Positions 17,289-25,272 of a stretch of DNA of 64,000 nucleotides are shown here, piece by piece. Origin of the DNA: JABDIY01 sp963803845 (lineage in GTDB: Bacteria > Actinomycetota > Acidimicrobiia > Acidimicrobiales > SZUA-35). Under the pieces are notes generated by a model that searched no databases, was not told where the DNA came from, and saw only the letters and a list, made by a program, of their open reading frames with translations. Each line of letters starts with the position of its first letter. The first letter of the stretch is position 1. Both the position numbers and the translations under genes were made by a program. The stretch spans positions 310,001 through 374,000 of the forward strand of contig CAWDNZ010000005.1 in NCBI GenBank assembly GCA_963803845.1. Direction: 5' to 3'.

Positions 17289-18587
17289 ATGAGTGACCTT
17301 TGGTTTGATCTGGCCATCATCTTCGTGCTCGTCTGTCTCAACGCACTGCTGGCTGGTACCGAGATTGCCTTCGTGTCCCTGCGAGAGGGGCAACTATTGG
17401 GGCTCGCCGATCGTGGTCCCCGAGGCGAACGGGTGGTTGAGTTGGTCCGAGACCCCAATCGGTATCTCGGTGCCGTGCAGCTTGGCATCACCTTGGCGGG
17501 TTTCTTGGCATCGGCCACGGCCGCCGTTTCGATTAGCCAACCAGTTGCGGACCTCTTTGGCGGCGGACGTTATACCCAGCCAATTGCAGTGGCGGTGGTG
17601 ACCGTCGTCTTGTCTCTTGTGACGCTCGTGTTCGGCGAGCTAGTGCCGAAGCGGCTCGCCATGCAGTGGGCAGAGCGCTGGAGCCTGGCGACGGTCCGAC
17701 CTCTCTCAGGTTTCATCACCGTCACCCGTCCCATCATCGTTATGTTGAGCTCAGTTACCGATCTTCTTGTCCGTGCCGCAGGTGGAGATCCGGCCCGCCG
17801 TCGAGATGACATCAGCGACGACGAGATCGTGGATCTCGTCGAGGCCCACCCGAATCTCACCGAAACTCAACGGCAAATCATGGCAGGCGCGATCGAAATA
17901 GCGGAGCGCTCGCTTCGTCACGTTCTCGTGCCACGAAATCGGGTGATAACGATCGACGCAGCTCTCCCTGTAGCTCAAGCCCGTCAACGCCTTCGAGAGG
18001 CCGGCCACTCCAGGGCACCGGTGGTCCGAGGAACCCTCGATGATCCAGTGGGCCAAGTTCACTTGCGGGACTTGCTTGATGATGACGGTGTTGCGGGGGA
18101 GCACGCCAGTCCCCTAATTACGTTTCCCGAATCGGTCACGGTTCTCGAAGCGCTCCGACAGCTCCAAGCCAGCCGTTGCGAGCTGGCTGCGGTGGTCGAC
18201 GAGCACGGGGGCACGGCTGGCATCATCACCATCGAGGACCTCGTCGAGGAACTCGTTGGCGAGATCTACGACGAGACGGATCGCGATCTGCTCTCCGTGC
18301 GATACGAAGAGGACGGATCGCTGATCATTCCGGGCTCATTCCCAATGCACGACCTTGCTGATCTTGGCATCGAGCTTCCCCCAGGGAGTTACTCCACGGT
18401 CGCTGGCTTGGTATTGGATCGGCTCGGTCACGTCCCACAAATCGGCGAACGCACGGTTGCCGATGGAATCGAGATTGAAGTCATGGATATGGACGGTCGA
18501 TCGATCGTGAAGCTGCGAATCGGTGGGCCGGGCGGCGCTGCCAAGCCCGTCGCGCAGCCCGACTTGCCGGATCATGACGGAGTCTGA
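17289..18587 (+). CDS. CNNM / CorC-HlyC family transporter-like protein with CBS pair
   Basis: A 432-residue membrane protein. The N-terminal CNNM (DUF21) domain has an exported start, spans near residues 8-28, 65-90 and 100-125, and the VFGELVPKRLA signature. A CBS pair spans about 200-330 (MVPR-like VPRNRVITID, then VVDEHGGTAGIITIEDLVEELVGEI). A CorC_HlyC domain closes the protein. Homologues export magnesium or cobalt, or modulate such transport; the old name hemolysin is misleading. The frame is open from 17112, but ATG 17289 has GAAGGT in front and starts at the family N-terminus. Its stop TGA directly abuts the stop of the convergent gene. Confidence 0.9.
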   Translation: MSDLWFDLAIIFVLVCLNALLAGTEIAFVSLREGQLLGLADRGPRGERVVELVRDPNRYLGAVQLGITLAGFLASATAAVSISQPVADLFGGGRYTQPIAVAVVTVVLSLVTLVFGELVPKRLAMQWAERWSLATVRPLSGFITVTRPIIVMLSSVTDLLVRAAGGDPARRRDDISDDEIVDLVEAHPNLTETQRQIMAGAIEIAERSLRHVLVPRNRVITIDAALPVAQARQRLREAGHSRAPVVRGTLDDPVGQVHLRDLLDDDGVAGEHASPLITFPESVTVLEALRQLQASRCELAAVVDEHGGTAGIITIEDLVEELVGEIYDETDRDLLSVRYEEDGSLIIPGSFPMHDLADLGIELPPGSYSTVAGLVLDRLGHVPQIGERTVADGIEIEVMDMDGRSIVKLRIGGPGGAAKPVAQPDLPDHDGV

Positions 18588-19226
18588 TCAGCGTTGTCCC
18601 AGTTCTTCGGCCAGCTCCGGACCGAGAATTGCGGCGAGCTCACGATGCAGCGAATGGGCCACGGCGGTCTCGCCACTGAACGATTCCGCTCCGCGCTCGG
18701 TGCAGCACCAAGCCACCTTCGTTTCGGGCAGGAAGTCTGAGCGGTTCCAGGGCCGAAGGGTCTTGGAACCGTCCTCGTTGTCATCCACCAGCAGCGGGGC
18801 CTGCCAGCAGATCGCTGGCCGCCAGTCGTCGGGACTTTCACCTTCGTCGAGGGCAGCGAGATAGAGCGCACAGCCGACGCCTCCCGCAAACCCCGGTCTG
18901 TTGAAGAAGATGCATGCTCCGTTCACGACTCGAGTTGCTAATGGTGCCTCAGCATTCAATACTCCTGAACTAGCCGCGGTTTCGTGATTCTCGAATCGGC
19001 CAGGATCCAACGATGCACCCAATGCGCTGATCAACATGGCTTCCTCTTGATCAACCAAGTGGGCCCCGGCGGAACAACAGCCCTCGTTCTTCTCCGCTGA
19101 TTTGGTGTCGAGAATTCCGTGACAACCGTTGCCCCAGATGCATCTCCAATTGGAATCTATGAAGTCAACGTTGATCCTCCACCGTGTTCCATCCACAGGA
19201 TCGGTGTATTCCTCGAACTGTGTCAT
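18588..19226 (-). CDS. Cysteine-rich protein of unknown function
   Basis: I do not recognise this 212-residue protein with certainty. It has at least nine cysteines arranged in clusters: CIWGNGCHG, EGCCSAGAHL, GACIFFN, VGCALY, AICWQ and WCCTERG. That pattern suggests a bound metal or Fe-S cluster, similar in style to DUF3109/YkgJ-like proteins. There is no signal peptide. No Shine-Dalgarno motif is visible before ATG 19226, so the message may be leaderless. It lies downstream of two lipoprotein genes on the same strand, separated by 57 bases. Confidence 0.65.
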   Translation of the reverse strand: MTQFEEYTDPVDGTRWRINVDFIDSNWRCIWGNGCHGILDTKSAEKNEGCCSAGAHLVDQEEAMLISALGASLDPGRFENHETAASSGVLNAEAPLATRVVNGACIFFNRPGFAGGVGCALYLAALDEGESPDDWRPAICWQAPLLVDDNEDGSKTLRPWNRSDFLPETKVAWCCTERGAESFSGETAVAHSLHRELAAILGPELAEELGQR

Positions 19227-19283
19227 ACATGATGAATCGTAGGCGGCTCGGCGATCGCCGAACCAGGCACTGCAGATCGTGAC

Positions 19284-20240
19284 TCAGCTCCCGTAGAACT
19301 CCGCTTCCACCCGGTTCATGACGGGGTCCAGAACGCTGTCCTCGCATCGGGTGAAAACCTCCGCAACCCTGCGTTCTTCATCTTGGAGGGCCGCAATACG
19401 CGCTCCGGTGAGCTCCGCGGGGTCTTCTCCACCGGCGAGGCCGTCGAGGCGTCGCTGAAAGTCGGCTTCCACATCATCGGGATGCAGATACCGATCGATG
19501 CCCCCCTCTGCCATGCAGTCCACCCAGTCTGCGATCGCCTGTTGGGCGCGCGGATCTGTCTCGATGAGTGCATCTCCCGGGTTGAAGTACGAGGCGCTCA
19601 TTTCCTGCGCTGTGAAATACTGTTCGACCGCCGCTTTTGTACAACCTCCTACCCGTGAGAAATCCTCCGTCTCCAGGCCAAATGCGTACGTAGCGTCGGT
19701 GTGCTGGCCGAAGAGCGTTCGGAGGTAGGCGACCTGATCCGCCTCCCCGAGGCTGTCGATCACTCGTTGGTTTTGTTCACCGAGGCTGAGTTGCACGATG
19801 GGTTTGTCGAACTGGGTTGTGATTCCAAACCCGTACCGTTCGATGAACTCGCCGTTGCTGAGGCCAGGTGCCGATTTGTCGCTCGTCATCGCAGAGCGAA
19901 TTGTCGAGAACTCTACTGGCGAATACTCGAAACCTGCAGCCGCCATGCATTCGCCGATGCTGGATTCAACAGCCTCACTTCGATCGACCAGTTGTTTCGA
20001 ACTGAGCCCGAACTCTTCTCCACCGAACTCGCGGCCCTGGTTTGCCTCGGCTGCTGCCCGGCTCGCTTCAGCTGCTCCCAGAACCTGCCCAGTTGTCCCG
20101 TCGGCAGCGCCGGTCGCCGGTGACTCGATCGGAGCCGAAGCGGAGGAGGAGTCGACCGTCGGGGTCGGACCCGCCTGGCCTGCATCGGTGCAGGCACCCG
20201 CCAGAACGGCCAGAGCGACCGCAAATCCGACGATACGCAT
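19284..20240 (-). CDS. Secreted lipoprotein, paralogue of the neighbouring gene
   Basis: A 318-residue predicted lipoprotein: a short signal peptide ends in the lipobox LAGAC (lipidated C17) and is followed by a Ser/Pro/Thr-rich linker. The mature part shares blocks with the upstream gene: CMAxAGFEYxP, LGEQNxxxxDSL, ADQxAYxRTL, VGGCT and WxDCMxExG, so the two are tandem duplicates. Conserved cysteines outside the lipobox suggest disulfides. ATG 20240 has AGGAG 8 bases upstream and gives a normal signal peptide. A start at 20297 would overlap the upstream stop as ATGA and is possible. Function is unknown. Confidence 0.75.
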   Translation of the reverse strand: MRIVGFAVALAVLAGACTDAGQAGPTPTVDSSSASAPIESPATGAADGTTGQVLGAAEASRAAAEANQGREFGGEEFGLSSKQLVDRSEAVESSIGECMAAAGFEYSPVEFSTIRSAMTSDKSAPGLSNGEFIERYGFGITTQFDKPIVQLSLGEQNQRVIDSLGEADQVAYLRTLFGQHTDATYAFGLETEDFSRVGGCTKAAVEQYFTAQEMSASYFNPGDALIETDPRAQQAIADWVDCMAEGGIDRYLHPDDVEADFQRRLDGLAGGEDPAELTGARIAALQDEERRVAEVFTRCEDSVLDPVMNRVEAEFYGS

Positions 20241-20293
20241 CGCTTCAGCTCCTGGGATCAGGTTGGACGTTCGAGACCTTTTGAACGCCCTGC

Positions 20294-21208
20294 TCATCCG
20301 CTGACCACCTTGCCGAAGAGTTCTACTTCAACGTCTCTGACCACCTGGTCCAGGTGCTCAACCGAGCATCGGTAGTCAGCCAGCGCCGCTGCGATCTCCT
20401 CGGTCTGCAGCTGTTTCAGTTGTTCCAAGCGGGCTCCGGAAAGGTCCTCGGGGTCATCGTTGCCCAGAAGTTCGTCGAGGCGGTCGCCGTACTCCTCGAT
20501 GATCTCGTCCTGATCTTCATAGTCGTAACCCGCTTCACCCATGCAGTCATTCCAGGCCAGTTCTGCGGCGGCGACGCGGCCATCCTTCTCAACGAGAATG
20601 TCCTTGGGATGTACGTAATTGGGATCCAACTGCTCAGCGGTGAAGCTGGCTTGGATCGCCTTGAGCGTGCACCCTCCCACGGGTTCGAAGTCCTCCTCAT
20701 CGAACTGGAAGGAGAACGTTGCATCGGAGTCTTCTCCGTAGAGCGTCCGGTCGTAGGCGATCTGATCCGCATCGGACAAGGAGTCATAGATCGCCAGGTT
20801 CTGCTCGCCAAGTTCGATTTGTTTGGCACGGTTGTCGAACCGGGTCGTTTTGCCGAAGCCCCACTGCTGTTTGTATTCTTCCCGGCTCATTCCCGGCTCG
20901 TTCCTAATCGACTCCATCGCCAACTCGATCGTGTCGACCCCGGCCGGGATGTACTCGAACCCGGCTTCAGCCATACACGTAGCGATCTCGGCCTGGGTCG
21001 ATTCCACCGCCTTGGTCCACTCCGGATCGGTAAGTCCAAACTCTCGGGTACCGAACCCCAGCTCTGCTTCGATGGCCGATGCGGCAGAGCCCGAAGTCGA
21101 CGGAGCCGAATCGCTCCCGCAGGCTGCGGCGAGAACCATCAGCCCCAGAGTGGCAGCCATAACGCCCGGCGCCTTCCAAGAACCCATGGTCAGGGATGAT
21201 CGAATCAT
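20294..21208 (-). CDS. Secreted lipoprotein, first of a tandem paralogous pair
   Basis: A 304-residue predicted lipoprotein with lipobox LAAAC (C30). It has the same conserved blocks as the gene at 19284, including CMAEAGFEYIP, LGEQNLAIYDSL, ADQIAYDRTL, VGGCT and WNDCMGEAG. Both end in an acidic region and a final short VEVEF/LFG-type motif. ATG 21208 follows GAGGAG with an 8-base spacer; a longer frame starts at 21265. The gene is divergent from the MacA-like exporter operon across a 140-base gap, so the pair may work with that exporter at the membrane. I know no assigned function. Confidence 0.78.
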   Translation of the reverse strand: MIRSSLTMGSWKAPGVMAATLGLMVLAAACGSDSAPSTSGSAASAIEAELGFGTREFGLTDPEWTKAVESTQAEIATCMAEAGFEYIPAGVDTIELAMESIRNEPGMSREEYKQQWGFGKTTRFDNRAKQIELGEQNLAIYDSLSDADQIAYDRTLYGEDSDATFSFQFDEEDFEPVGGCTLKAIQASFTAEQLDPNYVHPKDILVEKDGRVAAAELAWNDCMGEAGYDYEDQDEIIEEYGDRLDELLGNDDPEDLSGARLEQLKQLQTEEIAAALADYRCSVEHLDQVVRDVEVELFGKVVSG

Positions 21209-21348
21209 GTTTTGTTCTCCTCGGGGATGACGGAACTGTGACCGTTGAGCCAATGAGTAATACACCCATCCTGACTACGAGCTGACCATGACGACAGATG
21301 CCCGGGTTAGTCAGCTCTCGGTCAGCTGAGGCTGTCAGACTGAGCCCG

Positions 21349-22539
21349 ATGAATCGACGAAAGCCCGCCATCGCCTTTGTGGTCGCCGTCGTGCTCGCAT
21401 CGTTTGGCGGGTGGCTTCTCGGATCACAGGTCACCTCTCCGGCCGAGATTGCTGCCCGAACCGCTTCTCCTCAACCCTCACCAATTCTGGCACCGGTGGA
21501 AGCTCGTGTGTTGTCGAGCAACGTGGTGACCCGGGGGACGGGAAGGTTTGGAGCCTCCCGTGACGTTGGTCCGGCGCACAGCCTCCTGAAGGGGGAGACA
21601 CCGGTGTTGACCGGACGCCCGGAGCTTGGCGGCCAGGCCGATGAGGGCGAGATCTTGTTTTCTATCTCCGGTCGCCCGGTAATCCTTCTCCAGGGAGACC
21701 AGCCATCGTTCCGAGATCTTGGGCCAGGCATGGTCGGAACCGATGTGTCCCAGTTGAAAGCGGCGCTCGAGCGGCTCGGCCACCAACCGGGCACGGTGGA
21801 TGGGGGATATGACGGCCAGACAGAAGCTGCGGTCCGGTCGCTGTACCAAAGCATCGGCATAGATCCTGCTGTGGCCTCCGGCCGACAACTCTCTGAGTTG
21901 TTCCCACCTGGGACGGACATATTTGAAGGATCAGTACCTGGACCGGGCGTTCTTTTGCCGGCCGACGAAATCCTTTTCCTGCCGGCGTTGCCGATTCGGG
22001 TGGCCGAAGTCAGCATCGAACTCGGGCAGTTGATAGAAGGGCCGGTGCTTACGGTGACCGACGCCAATGTCTCCATCGACGGCTCGTTGCCTATTGAACA
22101 GTCGGGTCTTGTGACGGTTGGAATGAAGGTCTTGATCGATGAGCCCGATCTGGGAATAGAGGCCACCGGCGTAGTCAGTAGTATTGCCGAGGCCCCGGGC
22201 ACCAACGGAGTGGACGGTTTCCACGTGTATTTCGAGGTCACCGTAGAAGACCCCCCGCGAAACCTGGTAAACGCTTCGGTTCGATTGACGATCCCAGTGG
22301 AGTCGACGTCTGACGCCGTGCTGGTTGTGCCGATCACCGCACTGACCTTGGCAGTGGATGGTTCGTCGCAAGTCCAGATCGACCGCGATGGCAGCCTGGA
22401 GCCGGTCGTGGTGCGTCCCGGTTTGTCCGCTCAGGGTTTCGTGGAAGTGGAGGCAATCGACGGCAATCTGATCGCTGGAGATCTCGTGTTGATTGGTTTC
22501 GAAGCGCCTCTCAGCGGGACAGAGGCCGCCAATGGCTGA
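21349..22539 (+). CDS. MacA/HlyD-like membrane-fusion protein with peptidoglycan-binding domain
   Basis: A 396-residue protein anchored by one N-terminal span (IAFVVAVVLASFGGWLLGSQV). Outside the membrane it carries a peptidoglycan-binding-1 module at about residues 130-180 (LGPGMVGTDVSQLKAALERLG) and then adaptor barrel segments ending in the domain VVVRPGLSAQGFVEV. This is the actinobacterial form of the periplasmic adaptor that works with MacB-type ABC transporters. The gene overlaps the ATPase gene by 8 bases, and a MacB-like permease follows, so the three form an efflux operon. The start ATG 21349 gives the signal anchor; a longer frame from 21298 is unlikely. Confidence 0.88.
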   Translation: MNRRKPAIAFVVAVVLASFGGWLLGSQVTSPAEIAARTASPQPSPILAPVEARVLSSNVVTRGTGRFGASRDVGPAHSLLKGETPVLTGRPELGGQADEGEILFSISGRPVILLQGDQPSFRDLGPGMVGTDVSQLKAALERLGHQPGTVDGGYDGQTEAAVRSLYQSIGIDPAVASGRQLSELFPPGTDIFEGSVPGPGVLLPADEILFLPALPIRVAEVSIELGQLIEGPVLTVTDANVSIDGSLPIEQSGLVTVGMKVLIDEPDLGIEATGVVSSIAEAPGTNGVDGFHVYFEVTVEDPPRNLVNASVRLTIPVESTSDAVLVVPITALTLAVDGSSQVQIDRDGSLEPVVVRPGLSAQGFVEVEAIDGNLIAGDLVLIGFEAPLSGTEAANG

Positions 22540-23455
22540 CGTCGCTGCCCTCCACTTGGAGTCCGTCAGTCGCCAGTTCGGGGAGGATCCCCCTATCCGC
22601 GCACTGCGCGAGGTCAACCTGAGCATCGATCGCGGTGAATGGGTAGCCGTTGAAGGCCCCTCGGGCTCGGGCAAGTCCACCCTTCTGAATATTCTGGGCT
22701 GCCTCGATCGTCCCACCGGTGGCTCCTACCGTTTCGAGGGTTTGGATGTGGGGACCCTCAGTGATCGCGAACGCGCCGGGTTGCGGAGCCGTCACATCGC
22801 TTTCGTCTTTCAGTCGTTCCACCTACTCGGACATCGCAGCGTGGTCGAAAATGTGATGTTGGCCGAGGTCTATCAGCACGGTACTCGCCGTGAACGCCGT
22901 GCCCGGGCCGAGGAGGTGCTGCAGCGCGTTGGTCTGTCTCACCGGATGGACTATCTCCCGTCCAACCTGTCCGGCGGTGAACGCCAACGCGTGGCAATCG
23001 CCCGCGCTCTTTTCGGATCTCGCCACGTGTTGCTGTGTGACGAGCCAACCGGGAACTTAGACACAACAACGAGCCAAGCAATCATGGAACTCCTGGGGGG
23101 TCTTCACAATGAGGGTCTCACGATCGTGATGATCACCCACAGCCCGGAACTGGCCCGAATAGCGTCTCGCCAAGTTCGCATCGTCGACGGAGAGCTGACC
23201 GAGGATCCGCGCTCAGACAGCTCCGGCGATGTCAACCAGCGGGCGCCGCTGTTCGCCCCGTTTGTCCAACCGACAAACGAATCACCCCCTTTGGTCGTGG
23301 AGCGGCCCCGGCCCGCTCGCCCCGCAGACCAACCGGCGCTGTCAGTTTCTCGCGACGCGGGACCCCTCGCCTCCGACTGGACCTCAATCTGGCGAGCTCT
23401 CGCCAGCTTCAGGAGATACCCGGTGTTGGACCGGCGATTGCTGATCGCATCGTGA
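22532..23455 (+). CDS. MacB/LolD-type ABC transporter ATPase, 3' end out of frame with an HhH domain
   Basis: A 307-residue ATPase. Walker A is GPSGSGKST, the signature is LSGGERQRVAIARAL and Walker B is VLLCDEPTGNLD, all typical of MacB/LolD exporters. The ATPase domain ends near residue 225 (VRIVDGELTEDP). A Pro-rich linker follows, and the frame then reads through DNA that encodes a helix-hairpin-helix motif in the -1 frame, ending with a nonsense-looking tail. The domain is intact, so transport should work. The end of this coding sequence is probably wrong in biology or broken by a frameshift (see the HhH entry). Confidence 0.88.
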   Translation: MADVAALHLESVSRQFGEDPPIRALREVNLSIDRGEWVAVEGPSGSGKSTLLNILGCLDRPTGGSYRFEGLDVGTLSDRERAGLRSRHIAFVFQSFHLLGHRSVVENVMLAEVYQHGTRRERRARAEEVLQRVGLSHRMDYLPSNLSGGERQRVAIARALFGSRHVLLCDEPTGNLDTTTSQAIMELLGGLHNEGLTIVMITHSPELARIASRQVRIVDGELTEDPRSDSSGDVNQRAPLFAPFVQPTNESPPLVVERPRPARPADQPALSVSRDAGPLASDWTSIWRALASFRRYPVLDRRLLIAS

Positions 23456-23549
23456 GGCACCGAGAGGAACTCGTAGACCTCAACTCGGCGGATAGTTCCA
23501 AGCTTCAGGAGATACCCGGTGTTGGACCGTTGATCGCTGATCGCATCGT
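23405..23549 (+). repeat. Tandem duplication of an HhH-coding segment (49 bp, 46 identical, 96 bp apart)
   Basis: The 49 bases at 23405-23453 recur at 23501-23549 with three differences. The offset of 96 bases is 32 codons, so both copies are in the same frame as each other. That is the HhH frame, not the ABC ATPase frame. High nucleotide identity suggests a recent duplication. Confidence 0.9.
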
Positions 23550-23700
23550 CAAATACCAGGCCGAACTCGGAGTCGAGGAAGTCCCCGAACATCACATCGA
23601 CTTGCCGAACATCGGTTCTACGGACTTGAATGGCTTACTCAGCCGCATGAAATCGGACATGGTTCGAGCCGTCCATATGAACGAGGACGACCGCTCATGA
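23452..23700 (+). CDS. ComEA-like tandem helix-hairpin-helix segment, likely continuation of the ABC ATPase gene
   Basis: From GTG 23452 this frame gives 82 residues, but its homology starts about 80 bases earlier, inside the ABC gene and in the -1 frame. There it reads LDLNLASSRQLQEIPGVGP and so on with no start codon. Together the two parts form two ComEA-style HhH motifs (LQEIPGVGPAIADRIV and LQEIPGVGPLIADRIV). The frame is open from 23113, with no ATG, GTG or TTG before 23452. The best reading is that the ABC protein continues into this domain through a -1 frameshift, real or an assembly error. The end overlaps the permease start as ATGA, so translation does reach it. Confidence 0.6.
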   Translation: MRHREELVDLNSADSSKLQEIPGVGPLIADRIVKYQAELGVEEVPEHHIDLPNIGSTDLNGLLSRMKSDMVRAVHMNEDDRS

Positions 23701-24941
23701 CTCCGATCGACGTATCCGATCTGGTGTCGGTAGAGCCTCCAAAGATGTCGTTCGTCGATCTCGTTGACGAGGCTTCGGCGGGTCTGTTCGCCCGGCCGGG
23801 CAGGACGCTTCTGACCGTCTTGGGCACCGTGATCGGGTTGGCCGCGCTCGTGGCCACCCTGGGCCTGTCGAGTACGGCGAGCAATCGGATTGTCGGTCGA
23901 TTCGACGAGTTGGCGGCAACCGAGATCGTGGTCAGCTCGCGCGCGAGTTCCCGCGACGGTGTCTCCAACCAAATTCCTTGGGATGCGTCGGATCGCCTCA
24001 ACCGGCTCAACGGAGTTGCAGCAGCCGGAACCCTGAGCCGAATCGATGTCGGAAACGTTTTGATCTCCACAGCCCCGGTCAGTGATCCATCGCGTCGGAC
24101 CGACTTCGACCTTTCCGTCCAGGCTGTGTCACCGTCGGCTTTTCCCGCCGTTCGAGCCACTTTGAGTTCCGGGCGGTTCTTCGATCAGGGTTTTTCGGAT
24201 CGAGCCGATCGAGTGGCCGTCTTGGGCTCCAGTGCGGCCGAACGTCTCAGCGTCTTCAACCTGGCAACGCGCCCTGCGATACGGATAGGAGATGAAGTGT
24301 TCACCGTCATCGGCATCGTCTCCGATGTCGGCCGCCAGCATGATCTCTTGGGATCGGTCATCATCCCCGAGGGGACAGCGATTCAGCTGTACCGGCTGCG
24401 CGCCCCGGAGCTAGTGGTGGTCGAGACCGATTTGGGCGCCAATGACCTCATCACCGCCCAGATACCGTTGGCTCTCAGACCGGACAATGAGACAGCGCTG
24501 AAGATCGTTTCGCCGCCGGATCAACAGCGTGTGCGAGACGCGGTGGCATCGGATCTCAACCTGCTTTTTGTTGTTCTCGGTGCGGTCTCGTTGCTGGTCG
24601 GTGCCATCGGTATTGCGAACGTGACACTCGTTTCGGTGATGGAACGGACTGGCGAGATTGGTTTGCGGCGGGCGCTGGGCGCCACCCGAGTCCACATTGC
24701 CGGCCAGTTCTTGGTGGAAAGTAGTGCCATTGGATTCATCGGCGGGATCATCGGGGCCAGCGTTGGTGTGTTGATCGTGGTCTCGGTGGCGGCGTACCAA
24801 TCATGGACACCGGTCCTCAACGTTTGGTTGGCGATCTCCGCCCCGCTCGTTGGCGCGACCGTGGGCCTCCTCGCTGGTACGTACCCGGCGTCGCGTGCCG
24901 CCAGGCTCGAACCGGTGGAGGCCCTACGGTCGGGCACCTAG
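23697..24941 (+). CDS. MacB/FtsX-type ABC transporter permease
   Basis: A 414-residue permease. The first span (LLTVLGTVIGLAALVATLGL) is followed by a large extracytoplasmic MacB-PCD domain (about residues 60-270). Three C-terminal spans lie in the FtsX domain, with GAIGIANVTLVSVMERTGEIGLRRALGAT in the conserved loop. It ends YPASRAARLEPVEALRSG, the usual family C-terminus. With the adaptor and ATPase it forms a MacAB-like system that works on substrates outside the membrane rather than pumping through a channel. The start overlaps the HhH frame's stop by four bases. Confidence 0.92.
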   Translation: MTPIDVSDLVSVEPPKMSFVDLVDEASAGLFARPGRTLLTVLGTVIGLAALVATLGLSSTASNRIVGRFDELAATEIVVSSRASSRDGVSNQIPWDASDRLNRLNGVAAAGTLSRIDVGNVLISTAPVSDPSRRTDFDLSVQAVSPSAFPAVRATLSSGRFFDQGFSDRADRVAVLGSSAAERLSVFNLATRPAIRIGDEVFTVIGIVSDVGRQHDLLGSVIIPEGTAIQLYRLRAPELVVVETDLGANDLITAQIPLALRPDNETALKIVSPPDQQRVRDAVASDLNLLFVVLGAVSLLVGAIGIANVTLVSVMERTGEIGLRRALGATRVHIAGQFLVESSAIGFIGGIIGASVGVLIVVSVAAYQSWTPVLNVWLAISAPLVGATVGLLAGTYPASRAARLEPVEALRSGT

Positions 24942-24946
24942 TGCGG

Positions 24947-25159
24947 CTATTCGCCTTCGTATTTGAACGAAACGTTTACTTTCGCTCGATAGGCCGTAAC
25001 CGACCCGTTCTCGATCACCAGGTCGAGCTTCTCGACCTCCGCCACGCGTAACTCGCGCAGCGACTGATTAGCCCGGGCCACTGCCGCAGAAGCGGCTTGT
25101 TCCCAACTCTCAGTGCTCGTTCCAACTAGCTGGATCACTTTGTAGACGCTGTCTGCCAT
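24947..25159 (-). CDS. Dodecin family flavin-binding protein
   Basis: A 70-residue protein that matches dodecin along its length: VYKVIQLVGTSTESWEQAA, then KLDLVIENGSVTAYRAKVNVSFKYE. Dodecins form hollow 12-mers that store riboflavin or FMN and quench its photochemistry. The W in SWEQAA is the flavin-stacking tryptophan. Start ATG 25159 gives MADSVYK; a TTG two codons earlier is less likely. The gene ends five bases after the convergent MacB permease stop. Confidence 0.93.
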   Translation of the reverse strand: MADSVYKVIQLVGTSTESWEQAASAAVARANQSLRELRVAEVEKLDLVIENGSVTAYRAKVNVSFKYEGE

Positions 25160-25272
25160 AACCAACTCAATTCTGCTCGATGTTTGTGTTTGCAGCTAAG
25201 CACACGTTGGTGGTTAGGGTGAAATTGATCGCTCGGTCTGGTGGTGAGGAGTTCGGGGTCGCTGCCCGCGGG

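Noticed and set aside
25166..25272. Extra small gene upstream of dodecin
   Set aside because: Only 107 bases; no start with a ribosome site gives a credible product.
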